NCBI GenBank assembly: GCA_000380225.1
Contig: KB904821.1
Coordinates: forward strand, 2,869,579-2,933,578
Origin: a filamentous cyanobacterium ESFC-1
GTDB taxonomy: Bacteria > Cyanobacteriota > Cyanobacteriia > Cyanobacteriales > Spirulinaceae
DNA length: 64,000 bases
Direction of reading: 5' to 3'
The position numbers and the translations under genes are program-made. Every line of letters begins with the position of its first letter. Positions within the stretch are counted from its first letter, which is position 1. The notes beneath the pieces are model-generated. The model made no database searches. It worked only from the letters and a program-made list of their open reading frames with translations, and was not told the origin of the DNA. This document shows, one piece after another, positions 53,686 to 63,383 of this stretch.

Positions 53686-54249
53686 TTAGTTCGCGACTTC
53701 GGCCATTTCAATCACGCGGTTTTCAATATCTTTGACCAAGAAATTGAGAGGTTTGGTACGACGCACTTTAAATTTGAGGCGGCGAGATTGAACTCGCAGC
53801 AAAATATTTTCGAGGCAGTCGTGGTCAAAACAAACATGACGCTGGCGGTTTTTGGGGCCGTAGCTGGCTCCGGAAATAACGTGCAGTTGGGTATTTTTCT
53901 TGAGTTGATACCACAACCCGTCTGTTGCGCGGGTGGCGGTGGCGGTGGCGGCGCTGGAAGTCGCGGATAAGTTGTAGAGGGGGTCAATTCCGGCGGCCCC
54001 CAGGGTTTGCTCGTAGTTGTAGTAGTAATGGAGGGGAACGTCGGCCACCGGGAGGTTGAGCAAGCCTTCGTAAAACTGCCGCGCAATGTCTAAATCCGAT
54101 ACCATGATCGTGTAGACTTTGGGCGCACTGGTGAGAAACATCCACATCGCCCCGGCATAAGCGGCCAGCAAGGCGATCATAATACCCTGCGTGGAAAAGA
54201 GGGCATCAACGGGGGGTAGAAAAGCTCCAAGCAAAACGAGCATCGGCAT
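53686..54249 (-). CDS. VOC/glyoxalase-fold protein with N-terminal membrane helix
   Basis: 187 residues. N-terminal hydrophobic region (about 1-38; possibly one or two helices), then a vicinal-oxygen-chelate-like domain: KVYTIMVSDLDIARQFYEGL and LNLPVADVPLHYYYNYEQTL (about 44-85), then RQRHVCFDHDCLENILLRVQ (about 135-155) and VKDIENRVIEMAEV. An Ala/Thr/Ser run (SATSSAATATATRATD) interrupts it. The catalytic metal ligands of glyoxalase I are not clear, so enzymatic activity is doubtful. Confidence 0.72.
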   Translation of the reverse strand: MPMLVLLGAFLPPVDALFSTQGIMIALLAAYAGAMWMFLTSAPKVYTIMVSDLDIARQFYEGLLNLPVADVPLHYYYNYEQTLGAAGIDPLYNLSATSSAATATATRATDGLWYQLKKNTQLHVISGASYGPKNRQRHVCFDHDCLENILLRVQSRRLKFKVRRTKPLNFLVKDIENRVIEMAEVAN

Positions 54250-54403
54250 GAAAAAAAATCAAGATAACTTGACAAACGGGCGATCGCGCCTAATTTTGGG
54301 TCAAAATATCAGCATCGCGATCGCGATCATCGTGACCCAATCTTTTCTAGGGTAGCTTATCCATCCCCAAAAAGAACAGCGCGATCGCGGCAGTCCGTCC
54401 CGA

Positions 54404-55273
54404 TTATTCGCAAGGGATGAGTTGAGAAAGTTGCAACACAATCCGGTCAATAGCGGTGACCAACGTCCCATTCTGACTGGGATGATTGGCTAAAATGCTA
54501 AACAACAACGTGCCGTAATAAGGATTTTCCACATAACCCGACAACGCCCGCACACCGCGCAGGGTTCCTGTTTTTGCCCGGACAATGCCTTGGGCGGGGC
54601 TATTTCGCATCCGATTGCGTAACGTCCCGGTTGCGCCCGAAACGGGCAAGGAAGAATACCAGATATCATAATTATTCGAGGTCATCATCTCTCGCAAAAC
54701 CGTAATTAATACCGAGGGTGTGGCGCTATTTTGCCGCGATAATCCCGAACCGTCTACCTGCCGAAAACCCGTGGGACTCACTCCCATTTGCGTTAAAACT
54801 TGCTTGGCCGCATTGGGCCCGCCGATGTAACTCAACAGAACATTGGCATAACTATTATTACTGCGCTGATTGGTAATTAAAATCCAATCTCGCAGGGGTC
54901 GAGAGCGAATGGAGGTTTGGGGGTTGAGGCGTTGTAAAGCGGCGGCGGTGGTCAATAATTTGACGTTAGAAGCGGGAATAAGCTGGACGTTGTGGTTGTG
55001 GCTGTAGAGAACTTTACCATCCACCGATTCGACTAAAATCGCCCATTTTCCATTGGCGACAGGTGGTGTAGCGATAATGCCATCAATGGTGGGTTCTAGA
55101 AACGTCGAACACACCCCTGAAGTTTGGCGTTCGGGTGGGGGGACATAGAGAGGAATTGAATCAACATCTTGGGCTTGAGCCGTCGCGGGTTTAAACTCTA
55201 GAGTAAGTGGCGCGATCGCACTCAAGGCGATTAAAGCCATCGAGGTTAATCTTTGCTTCAATTGATTCATCAT
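54404..55273 (-). CDS. Compact S13-type D-Ala-D-Ala carboxypeptidase
   Basis: 289 residues with a signal peptide (about 1-34). Penicillin-binding motifs: SxxK as SNVK (Ser102, Lys105), SxN as SNN (138-140), KTG as Lys234-Thr235-Gly236; GSGLSRQN and GTLRNRMR also fit S13. Only 32 residues separate SNVK from SNN, whereas in E. coli PBP4 about 240 residues of extra domains lie between. So this is a stripped-down catalytic domain. Cleaves the terminal D-Ala of peptidoglycan or crosslinks. A Met at residue 2 is an alternative start. Confidence 0.85.
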   Translation of the reverse strand: MMNQLKQRLTSMALIALSAIAPLTLEFKPATAQAQDVDSIPLYVPPPERQTSGVCSTFLEPTIDGIIATPPVANGKWAILVESVDGKVLYSHNHNVQLIPASNVKLLTTAAALQRLNPQTSIRSRPLRDWILITNQRSNNSYANVLLSYIGGPNAAKQVLTQMGVSPTGFRQVDGSGLSRQNSATPSVLITVLREMMTSNNYDIWYSSLPVSGATGTLRNRMRNSPAQGIVRAKTGTLRGVRALSGYVENPYYGTLLFSILANHPSQNGTLVTAIDRIVLQLSQLIPCE

Positions 55274-55405
55274 TTAATTACAGTGAAGTGTAAGGAGCTG
55301 AAAACGAAGCCGATCTTATCATTATTTCTTCGGGCGCGATCGCTTTTGTCCGCAAAAAACTTTTCTTTTGTTTTAATGAAAACATTGTTTCGCTAAGGAG
55401 TTCTT

Positions 55406-56044
55406 TTGGCTAGAGTTCGCGTTCGTCAGCACGTTAATCCCCTCAGTAAAAAATATCAAGAAATCATTTCCCCGCCGAATTGGGAAAAAATTTATAGTAA
55501 CCTTCAACAACCGCTACACCTAGATATTGGCTGTGCGCGGGGTCGGTTTTTACTGAAAATGGCCCGAGAACAGCCCGATTGGAATTTTTTGGGTTTAGAA
55601 ATTCGCGATCCCCTCGTCGAAGAAGCCAATCGTATTCGAGACGAGTTGGGTTTAACCAATCTGCATTATTTATTCAGCAACGTCAACATCGATCTCGATT
55701 CTTTGTTATCCTCGTTACCCCTTCAAGTTTTGCAATGGGTTAGCATTCAATTTCCCGATCCTTGGTTTAAAAAACGTCACGCCAAACGGCGCACCGTCCA
55801 ACCGGAGTTAGTCGCAACTTTGGCGCAACATTTACCTTCAGGGGCGCATATTTTCCTGCAATCGGATGTAGAATGGTTAGCCCTAGAAATGCGCGATCGC
55901 GTGGCGGCACATCCGAGCTTTAGAGGGACTCATCCCCAACTCTGGCTCCCGGAGAACCCGCTTCTCGTCCCCACTGAGCGCGAAATTGCCACCCACAACC
56001 AAGGCGATCCGGTTTATCGCTGTTTATTCGTCAAACCGGATTAG
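55406..56044 (+). CDS. trmB: tRNA (guanine-N7)-methyltransferase
   Basis: SAM-dependent formation of m7G46 in tRNA. 212 residues: LHLDIGCARGRFLLKMA (SAM motif), NFLGLEIRDPLVEEA, WVSIQFPDPWFKKRHAKRR (catalytic and tRNA-binding) and the C-terminal PTEREIATHNQGDPVYR. Start is TTG at 55406, supported by AAGGAG at 55395-55400. Confidence 0.94.
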   Translation: MARVRVRQHVNPLSKKYQEIISPPNWEKIYSNLQQPLHLDIGCARGRFLLKMAREQPDWNFLGLEIRDPLVEEANRIRDELGLTNLHYLFSNVNIDLDSLLSSLPLQVLQWVSIQFPDPWFKKRHAKRRTVQPELVATLAQHLPSGAHIFLQSDVEWLALEMRDRVAAHPSFRGTHPQLWLPENPLLVPTEREIATHNQGDPVYRCLFVKPD

Positions 56045-56093
56045 AGCCTAGGACTGTATGATTAAAAGATAGTTATTCGAGCCTCTTAAAATT

Positions 56094-56384
56094 ATGGTCA
56101 ATTCTACCCAACCGACTGCCCAGCAAGCCCTCGAATCGTTGAGTGATTTTGAAATCGCCCAAGTTTTAGCGCAACGGTTAGCGATCGCGCCTTCGGATTG
56201 GCATCGTCTCAAAGGCAATCGCAAAGCCCAAGCCCGACAAAGTGCAGCGATGGCTTTGGTCTTTTTGCTCAATGGCTCAGAAGCCGAGGCGATCGCCCAT
56301 CTACAACAAGCCACCGGCTGGCTAGACAAGTCCATCAAACCGTTACCTTGTCCCTCTCACGGCGATAAAGCCTCTAAATCTTAG
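56094..56384 (+). CDS. DUF6439-like small cyanobacterial protein
   Basis: 96 residues, helical: LSDFEIAQVLAQRLAIAPSDWHRLKGNRKAQARQSAAMAL. A helix-turn pattern typical of a short cyanobacterial family annotated DUF6439. Its TAG overlaps by a few bases the TAA of the convergent RsbW-like gene. Function unknown. Confidence 0.72.
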   Translation: MVNSTQPTAQQALESLSDFEIAQVLAQRLAIAPSDWHRLKGNRKAQARQSAAMALVFLLNGSEAEAIAHLQQATGWLDKSIKPLPCPSHGDKASKS

Positions 56385-56797
56385 AATAAAGTCAAGGGAC
56401 GCGCGGCTTTAGCCCCCTTCATCTGCTTACACAAATGCAGTTGATTGCCTTCGGCGTTCCAATGCACTTGGTCAAAAATCTGGTACAGCAAACACAAGCC
56501 CCGTCCGCCTTCAGATTCATCGGCGGGTAAAAAGTCTTCGGCCTGGGGTTCACTCTGGCATTGGCATTGAGGTATAAAGCCCTGACCCTGGTCAGAAATG
56601 ACCCAAGAATAGAGATTTTCAGTAATGGAAAACTGTACACCCACCGTTTTACTCGGATCGAGTTGATTTCCGTGAACTGCCGCATTGACTAGGGCTTCTT
56701 GGAGTCCGAGGCGCAATTCCGGTTCTACCTCTGGGGGAACATGAGCCAGCAACAAGTCCAAAATCGGGCAGAGGTAGATCGTAGAAGCGAAACTCAT
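56381..56797 (-). CDS. RsbW/SpoIIAB-like anti-sigma factor-type ATPase
   Basis: 138 residues of the HATPase_c_2 fold: N box EALVNAAVHGN, G1 DQGQGF, G2 ESEGGRGLCLLYQIFD. Such proteins bind ATP and inhibit a sigma factor or phosphorylate an anti-anti-sigma partner. The open frame goes to a TTG at 56884, but ATG 56797 (MSFASTIYLCPILDLLL) is preferred; no strong Shine-Dalgarno decides. A Cys-Gln run (QCQCQSEPQAEDF) sits in the ATP lid. No partner STAS gene is adjacent. Confidence 0.85.
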   Translation of the reverse strand: MSFASTIYLCPILDLLLAHVPPEVEPELRLGLQEALVNAAVHGNQLDPSKTVGVQFSITENLYSWVISDQGQGFIPQCQCQSEPQAEDFLPADESEGGRGLCLLYQIFDQVHWNAEGNQLHLCKQMKGAKAARPLTLF

Positions 56798-57252
56798 CGT
56801 TTGCCATTTGCGTCTTGTGGCGCTTAGAGATATAGCAATCACGCACGTTACCTCGACAAAGCTGTTTGGATAAAAAATGAACAAGTAATGTTGCCTTCAT
56901 CGTCTAAGTTTAAATCTATTGTCACGACGAGGCTGTAACCTTTAGAGGCTAAAGGTTGATGTCTGCAAATCTGAAAGAGGATTGGCTATTTTTTTGGCAT
57001 TGAATCCTGAATAAGGGTAGAAAAAATGCGGTTAATTTAATCTTTCTAAGGGGGTTTGCTACAGATTGTTTGTCAGAGAGACAGTCCCTTCAGCATTTAG
57101 GTTAGTACAACAATAGCGTTAACTTCAAAATTTAGAAAGATTTAGCTAGGGCGTAATAAGTAAGTTCTGTTTGAACCCAATCTAATTATATCAAAATCCG
57201 ATCGAAAAATACTAGATTCTACCCATTGACAATCTCAAATAGATATGTTTCC
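56798..57252. other. Intergenic region between the RsbW-like gene and the rlmD-like gene
   Basis: 455 bp containing the likely promoter and leader of the RsbW-like gene and, on its right, the 3' side of the methyltransferase gene. A+T-rich, no strong repeats or RNA gene recognised. Confidence 0.5.
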
Positions 57253-58701
57253 CTACCGCAATCGTAAAAAAGCGGCAGATTCAACATGGGAAGTTTGAGG
57301 AAAAAAATCGGCAGGTTGCAGTTTAATCAGTTCGTAGCGATCGCCCTCGCAGAGTAACTTGAGATCGCGGGCTTGGGTAGCGGGTTTGCAACTAATATAA
57401 ATGATCTTCTGGGGTTGTTGTTCTAATAAAGCATTAACCGTAGCGCGATCGCATCCTTTCCGGGGAGGATCGAGTAAAACCACATCAGGGATCGCCTCTA
57501 ACTGCATAATTTCTTTTTCCACTGCTCCCTCATAAAACCGGGCATTTGTAATATTATTAATCTGTGCATTGATGCGAGCTTGTTGCACAGATGCCCCTTG
57601 TCGCTCTAAACCCACCACTTGCCGCACATACCGAGCTAAGGGTAAAGAAAACGTCCCGATCCCGCAATAAGCATCGAGCAGAATTTCATGGCCTTGTAAA
57701 GCCAAATCCGCAATAATTTGGTTGAGCAAAGCCTCGGCAGCTTCAGTATTAACCTGAAAAAAGGTTTCTGGGCGCAACTGAAAGGTTAAACCGCCAAAAA
57801 TCTCTTGTAAATAGGGTTTTCCGGCAACACAAGTGGTTTGATCCCCAAAAATAACATTCGTGGGATGGGGGTTAATATTTAACGCCACGCCAACCAACTG
57901 GGGGTAAGTCTGCAACCATGCTTGGGCTTGACCCCTCAGACCCGGTAAATCTTCATCGGTACTAATCAAAGTTAACAGGGTTTCTCCGGTACGGCGACCG
58001 ATTCTTAAAGCCAGATGCCGCAGTTTACCTTGATGACGGCTTTCGTCATAAATCGGCCAAGGATGCTGTTGTAGATCGAGTTTTACATTTTGTAACAACG
58101 GATTCAATCTTTCATCCTGAACCGGACATTGATTAAGATTGATTAAATCGTGAGACCTGGGGCGATAATAACCCGCTTGGATGTTACCCTGTTGACCGAC
58201 TCCGAGGGGATAGGTGGCTTTGTTGCGGTAGTGGAGGGCAGAATCTCCGGTTAAGATCGGCGCAATTTCCACATCCTCAAAACCGCCAATACGCTCAAAA
58301 GCTTGGCGAATTTGCTGGCATTTGGCTTGATGCTGCAAACTATCTTCTATATGCTGCCACTGACAGCCGCCACACTTGTCTGCGACAATGCAACGGGGGC
58401 GAATGCGATCGCCAGAAGGAGAGAGAATATTTTGCAGTTTAGCGTTAGCATAGCGGGGTTTGACGCGGGTTAGGCGCACCGTGACGCGATCGCCCGGAAC
58501 CGTATTTGGCACAAACACCACGCGATTTTGCCAGCGGCCCACCCCATCCCCCGAATCGCTGAGATCGGTAATATCGAGGTCAAGATGTTGGCCTTGTTGC
58601 CAAGAAGGATGAGACGAAAGGGTTTTAGAATTGTTCACGGTAGATTCCAAGCGGACAAAGGAGCGATTCTCCCTGCTTTCTACGTTACAACTTTTTACCA
58701 T
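57253..58701 (-). CDS. RNA m5U methyltransferase, RlmD/RumA family
   Basis: 482 residues. A TRAM-type OB domain (about 37-95: GQHLDLDITDLSDSGDGVGRW) is followed by a [4Fe-4S]-binding cysteine set CIVADKCGGCQWQH plus a later Cys. The methyltransferase domain has LLDAYCGIGTFSLPLA (SAM), VVLLDPPRKGC (catalytic) and the nucleophile region IYISCKPATQARDL. Methylates uridine C5 in 23S rRNA (RlmD) or tRNA; which target is not resolvable. Alternative start codons exist in the first 25 codons. Confidence 0.92.
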   Translation of the reverse strand: MVKSCNVESRENRSFVRLESTVNNSKTLSSHPSWQQGQHLDLDITDLSDSGDGVGRWQNRVVFVPNTVPGDRVTVRLTRVKPRYANAKLQNILSPSGDRIRPRCIVADKCGGCQWQHIEDSLQHQAKCQQIRQAFERIGGFEDVEIAPILTGDSALHYRNKATYPLGVGQQGNIQAGYYRPRSHDLINLNQCPVQDERLNPLLQNVKLDLQQHPWPIYDESRHQGKLRHLALRIGRRTGETLLTLISTDEDLPGLRGQAQAWLQTYPQLVGVALNINPHPTNVIFGDQTTCVAGKPYLQEIFGGLTFQLRPETFFQVNTEAAEALLNQIIADLALQGHEILLDAYCGIGTFSLPLARYVRQVVGLERQGASVQQARINAQINNITNARFYEGAVEKEIMQLEAIPDVVLLDPPRKGCDRATVNALLEQQPQKIIYISCKPATQARDLKLLCEGDRYELIKLQPADFFPQTSHVESAAFLRLR

Positions 58702-58775
58702 CCCCCTTAATATCTTCCGTAGTGTCCCCTTGAATCGTTAAACTACAAGTGTTATCAAAATATCATGCCGATAGT

Positions 58776-59261
58776 ATGAGTGTAGTTAGTCAAGTTATTC
58801 TCAAAGCCGACGATGAACTTCGCTACCCCAGTAGCGGCGAACTCAAAAGCATCAATGAATTTTTGAGTACCGGGGAACAACGGCTTCGCATTGCCGAAAC
58901 CCTGGCAGAAAACGAGAAGAAAATTGTCGATAAAGCCAGTAAAGAGTTGTGGAAGAAGCGTCCTGACTTTATTGCCCCTGGCGGTAATGCCTACAGCGAT
59001 CGCTCCCGCGCCCTTTGCTTGCGCGATTATGGTTGGTATCTGCGTTTGATTACCTATGGCGTTTTAAGCGGCGACAAAGGGCCAATCGAGAGAATTGGTT
59101 TGATCGGAGTCCGCGAGATGTACAACGCCCTAGAAGTGCCTGTTCCGGGTATGGCTGAGGCGATTCGCTGTTTGAAAGCAGCGTCTTTAGCTTTACTGAG
59201 TGCAGAGGACGCACAAGAAGCCGAACCTTTCTTCGACTACATTATCCAAGCCATGTCATAA
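58776..59261 (+). CDS. apcD: Allophycocyanin alpha-B chain, phycobilisome core terminal emitter
   Basis: 161 residues. Starts [20 protein letters not shown], ends [14 protein letters not shown]; the chromophore cysteine is Cys81 in [12 protein letters not shown], so phycocyanobilin should attach. The sequence resembles cyanobacterial ApcD more than ApcA. ApcD is a long-wavelength emitter that passes energy from the phycobilisome to photosystem I or II. The frame extends to 58749, but ATG 58776 is the family start. It is encoded alone, as is usual for apcD, and diverges from the methyltransferase gene. Confidence 0.95.
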   Translation: MSVVSQVILKADDELRYPSSGELKSINEFLSTGEQRLRIAETLAENEKKIVDKASKELWKKRPDFIAPGGNAYSDRSRALCLRDYGWYLRLITYGVLSGDKGPIERIGLIGVREMYNALEVPVPGMAEAIRCLKAASLALLSAEDAQEAEPFFDYIIQAMS

Positions 59262-59437
59262 GCCCGATTCAATGGGTTTGACACATCAACAGCAGCGATC
59301 GCACCGAATTAAGTTTTGGGAAAAAGGCCGCAAGTGGGTTTTGCTCTCAACGGGCGATCGCTTCTAAAATAGGGTTTTGAACAGCATCATATCTTAAGAA
59401 AGGCAGGAGAAACGACGATCGCCACAACTCGAAAATC

Positions 59438-59890
59438 ATGTCTTTCTGGAACAAAATCCCGTTTCTCTCATTAAATTTATTAATTATTACCTATACCTTG
59501 TTTGGTTGGTCTGTCGCAGAAGCCACCAGTAAACTGTGGATTTGGCTGACCTTCGCGGGGATTATTATCTTATTGATCTTTATCTTGGCCGGCCCGATTG
59601 GGCAGTTTCGCAATGTTTTTACCGTGTGGCTGCAATCGGACGCAACCGCCTTTCTCTCAATTCTGGTTTTTGCCTTTGTCACGGTGATCTTGGTCACTCG
59701 TTTAGATTTATTAGTGCAGTGGTTGGTTTTGCTGGCCCCTGGATATTTGGCTTGTTTAGATTTACAACGATCCCATTATCAACCGTGGACAACCTTCGCG
59801 ATCGTCCTTGTGTTGGCGTTGTCAGGATACGGTGCAGGTATTTTGTTACAGCAGCAGTTTGGGCAGCTTTTTTCAGGGGTCAGTCTCTAA
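59438..59890 (+). CDS. Small integral membrane protein, unknown
   Basis: 150 residues with about five hydrophobic helices (roughly 10-28, 33-53, 68-88, 90-105, 117-137). LVTRLDLLVQWLVLLAPGYLACLDLQ and the short loop SHYQPWT are distinctive, but I do not recognise the family. Starts at ATG 59438. Confidence 0.7.
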   Translation: MSFWNKIPFLSLNLLIITYTLFGWSVAEATSKLWIWLTFAGIIILLIFILAGPIGQFRNVFTVWLQSDATAFLSILVFAFVTVILVTRLDLLVQWLVLLAPGYLACLDLQRSHYQPWTTFAIVLVLALSGYGAGILLQQQFGQLFSGVSL

Positions 59891-59919
59891 GGGGCAATCG
59901 GTAATCGGCAGCTTTGCTG

Positions 59920-59970
59920 TAGGCAGTGGGCAGTAGGCAGTAGGCAGTAGGCAGTGGGCAGTGGGCAGTG
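59920..59970. repeat. GGCAGT(A/G) heptad array
   Basis: Seven to eight tandem GGCAGTA/GGCAGTG units. The reverse complement of the ACTGCC(C/T) heptads at 16948-16978 and 63518-63541. Confidence 0.9.
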
Positions 59971-59998
59971 GCGTAGGTTGGATAGAACGAAGTGAAAC

Positions 59999-60117
59999 CC
60001 AACAACCAACAACCAATAACCAACAACCAACAACCAACAACCAACAACCAACAACCAATAACCAACAACCAACAACCAACAACCAATAACCAACAACCAA
60101 TAACCAACAACCAACAA
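59999..60117. repeat. Long CAACCAA/CAATAAC heptad array
   Basis: About 17 heptads of AACCAAC and AACCAAT type, reverse complement of the TTGGTTG arrays elsewhere. Here the array lies 109 bp past the preceding stop and is oriented opposite to it, an exception to the stop-codon rule. 60118-60250 is the leader of the next gene. Confidence 0.9.
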
Positions 60118-60250
60118 CGTTAATATAAATGAATCAGAAAAAATAAGGTAAGCCCTCCTTAAAAATGGTAAAAATCGGGGTGCAACAAGGTAGGGGCGAG
60201 GCTTTCAAAGCAAGTAATTGAGGCAATCGAGAGATTGCTAAGGATTAGCA

Positions 60251-63200
60251 ATGGTATTTGAGAAAGTCAAATCGGTTCAGCGTCTTGTTCCCCCCAAAAT
60301 TTCGTTACGTCTGGTTTTAATTGGCCCGATTGTGCTGCAAGTGTTAGGAATCGCGGCACTAACGGGCTATTTATCGTGGCGCAACGGTTCTGAAGCCATT
60401 AGCGAGTCGGCAGCCAATCTCAGCGAGGAAGTCACCTACCGCATTGACAGTCATTTGCGATCGCTCAGTGAACCCCCTTATCTTTTATTAGAGTGGAACG
60501 CGATCGCGGTGAAAAATGGCTCGTTGAATGTGGACAACTTCGCTCGTCTGCGGCAAGTCTTTTGGCAGCAAACCGGACTCAGCAATAGCGTCACAACCCT
60601 TTATTTTGCCAATCCAGAAGGGGAATTTTTACAAGTTGACCGGGAGAATACCCCAACTTTATCAGTACGAACCAATCAAACGGCCCCGGATTGGGAAGTG
60701 TACGAACTCGACGCAAACGGAGAACCCACTCGCATCCTGAGAACGAAAGAATACGATCCCCGCGTGCGGCCTTGGTATCAAAAAGCGATCGCGGCGGGCA
60801 ATCCAGTTTGGTCGGATATCTATTTATTTGCCGATCCGGTGGTGTTGGGGATTACGCCGTCGGTTCCCATTTACAATGCCGAGAATCGCCTGTTAGGGGT
60901 GATGGCGGTGGATTTGACCCTCGAACAGATTAGCGATTTTTTGAGCAGTTTAAGCATTAGTCGAACCGGAACGGTGTTTATCCTCGAACGAGATGGTAAA
61001 TTAGTCGCCAGTTCGACGGGAAATGCCACGATTGCTGCCGAGTCAACCCGCCTCAACGCCACCAATCACAAGGATTCCCAAGTGCGCCAAGCGGCCCTTG
61101 CTTTGCAAAACCGCTTTGGGGATTGGCAGCAGATTCGCGAACCCGCACAAATCCCCGTAGAAATCGATAACCAACGGGTTTATGCTCGCGTTACGCCCTT
61201 TGTAGACGAACGGGGCTTGGATTGGTTGGTGGTGACGGTGATTCCTGAAGCGAACTTTATTGGTCAAATACAAGCGAATACGAGAGCGACGATTGTTTTA
61301 TGCGCGATCGCCCTGGTTGGCTCAACGATTCTGGCATTATATAGCTCTCGCTGGATTGCCAAACCGATTTGGCGTTTTGCGCGTACCTCTCAGGCGATCG
61401 CCCATCAATCTTCTTGGTCTGGGGAAGACTTAAATCATCCGGTTCCGGGGTCGCGGATTCAAGAATTTGCCATGTTAGCCGATGCGCTGAATCAAATGTT
61501 GGCGCAACTGCATCAATCCCAAGCGGATTTACAGCTAAAAGTCGAAGAACGCACCGAGGCTTTATCCCAGGAAATGCGCGATCGCCTCCAAGCTGAGGAT
61601 AAGTTTAGAAAGGTCTTTCAATCCAGTCCTGACCCCATTGCTATTGTCCGTCTCGATAATGGTTGTTTTGTCGAAGTTAACGAAAGCTTCCTCGAAATTA
61701 GTGGTCATCCACTCCCAGAAGTCATCGGCCAAACCGCCTTGGGGTTACAACTGTGGGTAAATCCTAGAGAACGTTGCCAGCTTTTGGCGGCTTTACGGAA
61801 ATTTAGGGCGGTTCACAATCAAGAAGTGCAGTTTCGGGTCAAATCTGGCGAAATTCGCACAGTTTTACTCTCAGCCGAGGTGCTGGATTTGGGCGGTGTG
61901 GATTGTGTGTTGTATTTGGTCAGCGACATTACCGATCGCGTGGCGGTACAACGGGCGTTACAACAGGCCGAAGCCCAATATCGCAGTATTTTTGAGAATG
62001 CCGCCGAGGGGATTTTTCAGATCGCGCCCCAAGGGGAGTATTTGAGCGTGAATCCGGCATTAGCGAAAATGTTTGGTTTTGCCTCCCCAGAGGAGTTTAT
62101 GGCGCAGCAACCGCAAGCGCAGGCGTTTTATAGCCATGCTGACGGTTGGCAAAACTTTGTGACGGCGATCGCGACTCAGGATTCGGTGTCAAAATTAGAG
62201 TATCAAGTGCAGCGACGGGACGGCCAAACGATCTGGGTGTCGCAAAATGCCAGGGCGGTGCGCGATCGCGACCGACAGCTTTTGTATTATGAAGGCACGT
62301 TAGAAAATATTACCCGCCGCAAACAAGCCGAAGCCGCGTTAAAGGAAAAAGAACGTTATTTGCGCTTGGTTCTCGATAATATTCCGCAGCAGGTATTCTG
62401 GAAGGATAAAAATTGCGTGTTTTTGGGCTGTAATCGCAACTGGGCCCAAGCGGCACAGTTAAGCGACCCCGATGCGGTGATTGGTTTGACCGATTACGAC
62501 CTATTACCCTCAACGGTGGCCGGGCGTTTCCGAGAAGCAGACCGCCGAGTGATGGCCAGCAATCAACCGGAGTTTCATCAGGTGGAAATGAAGCAAAAGC
62601 CCGCCGCGAATGGCCAGCGCTTGTGGCTAGATGTGAGTAAAATCCCGATTCAGGATGAAACCGGGGCAGTGATTGGCATTTTGGGCGTTATTGAAGATAT
62701 TACCCAACGCAAACACGCCGAAGAAGCTTTACGGCGAGAGCAACAGAAATCTGAGTCTTTGCTGTTGAATATTTTACCGAGTGCGATCGCGAAACGCTTG
62801 AAAGAAAATCCAGGGGCGATCGCGGAACAGTTCGACCAAGTAACGATTTTATTTGCCGATATTGTCGGTTTTACGCCCCTTTCAGCCCGTCTCCCGGCAA
62901 CAGAGTTAGTGGACTTTCTCAATAAAATTGTCTCGGAATTTGACCAGCTTGCCGCCCAATTCGGTTTAGAGAAGATTAAAACCATTGGTGATGCTTATAT
63001 GGTAGCGGGGGGTTTACCCGTTCCTCGCGAAGATCATGCCGTCGCGATCGCCCAAATGGCCTTAAAAATGCAAGAACGCATTACCAAGGTTTCTGCCGTC
63101 TCAGGAGAAAACCTACAACTCCGCATTGGCATTAACAGCGGCCCAGTTGTCGCGGGGGTGATTGGGGTGGCCAAGTTTATTTACGACCTCTGGGGAGATA

Positions 63201-63373
63201 CAGTCAATGTCGCCTCCCGTATGGAATCGATGGGTCAAGCCGGGAAAATTCAAACCACCCACGCCACTTATCAACTCCTCAAATCTGAGTATCGCTTCGA
63301 GAAACGGGGAACAATCGAAGTCAAAGGCAAAGGTGCGATGACCACCTACTGGCTACAAGGCAAATCCTGTTAA
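60251..63373 (+). CDS. Multi-domain receptor adenylyl cyclase (dCache-HAMP-PAS3-class III)
   Basis: 1040 residues. TM1 (about 21-42), extracytoplasmic dCache sensor (about 50-345; WYQKAIAAGNPVWSDIY), TM2 (about 345-367), HAMP (about 367-430), three PAS domains (about 450-570, 575-690, 700-820) and a class III cyclase catalytic domain (about 830-1040). Metal-binding Asp residues in LFADIVGF and IGDAYM; the purine-specifying pair is Lys (EKIKTIGD) and Asp (YDLWGDTVN), so ATP rather than GTP is the expected substrate. Makes cAMP in response to an unknown ligand and cytoplasmic signals. Confidence 0.94.
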   Translation: MVFEKVKSVQRLVPPKISLRLVLIGPIVLQVLGIAALTGYLSWRNGSEAISESAANLSEEVTYRIDSHLRSLSEPPYLLLEWNAIAVKNGSLNVDNFARLRQVFWQQTGLSNSVTTLYFANPEGEFLQVDRENTPTLSVRTNQTAPDWEVYELDANGEPTRILRTKEYDPRVRPWYQKAIAAGNPVWSDIYLFADPVVLGITPSVPIYNAENRLLGVMAVDLTLEQISDFLSSLSISRTGTVFILERDGKLVASSTGNATIAAESTRLNATNHKDSQVRQAALALQNRFGDWQQIREPAQIPVEIDNQRVYARVTPFVDERGLDWLVVTVIPEANFIGQIQANTRATIVLCAIALVGSTILALYSSRWIAKPIWRFARTSQAIAHQSSWSGEDLNHPVPGSRIQEFAMLADALNQMLAQLHQSQADLQLKVEERTEALSQEMRDRLQAEDKFRKVFQSSPDPIAIVRLDNGCFVEVNESFLEISGHPLPEVIGQTALGLQLWVNPRERCQLLAALRKFRAVHNQEVQFRVKSGEIRTVLLSAEVLDLGGVDCVLYLVSDITDRVAVQRALQQAEAQYRSIFENAAEGIFQIAPQGEYLSVNPALAKMFGFASPEEFMAQQPQAQAFYSHADGWQNFVTAIATQDSVSKLEYQVQRRDGQTIWVSQNARAVRDRDRQLLYYEGTLENITRRKQAEAALKEKERYLRLVLDNIPQQVFWKDKNCVFLGCNRNWAQAAQLSDPDAVIGLTDYDLLPSTVAGRFREADRRVMASNQPEFHQVEMKQKPAANGQRLWLDVSKIPIQDETGAVIGILGVIEDITQRKHAEEALRREQQKSESLLLNILPSAIAKRLKENPGAIAEQFDQVTILFADIVGFTPLSARLPATELVDFLNKIVSEFDQLAAQFGLEKIKTIGDAYMVAGGLPVPREDHAVAIAQMALKMQERITKVSAVSGENLQLRIGINSGPVVAGVIGVAKFIYDLWGDTVNVASRMESMGQAGKIQTTHATYQLLKSEYRFEKRGTIEVKGKGAMTTYWLQGKSC

Positions 63374-63383
63374 GCTTATTCTC

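Noticed and set aside
58730-58758. Possible sigma-70 promoter TTGAAT-17-TATCAA before apcD
   Set aside because: Spacing fits, but it would leave a leader of about ten bases before the ATG; match too weak to call.
59873-60117. Three overlapping minus-strand frames encoding VVGCWLLVVG-type hydrophobic repeats
   Set aside because: They are the translation of the heptad array in all three phases; a 7-bp repeat is open in every frame. No start signal or family support.
60001-60117. Regular repeat array considered as a CRISPR
   Set aside because: The period is 7 bp with no unique spacers and no cas genes nearby; it is a short tandem repeat.
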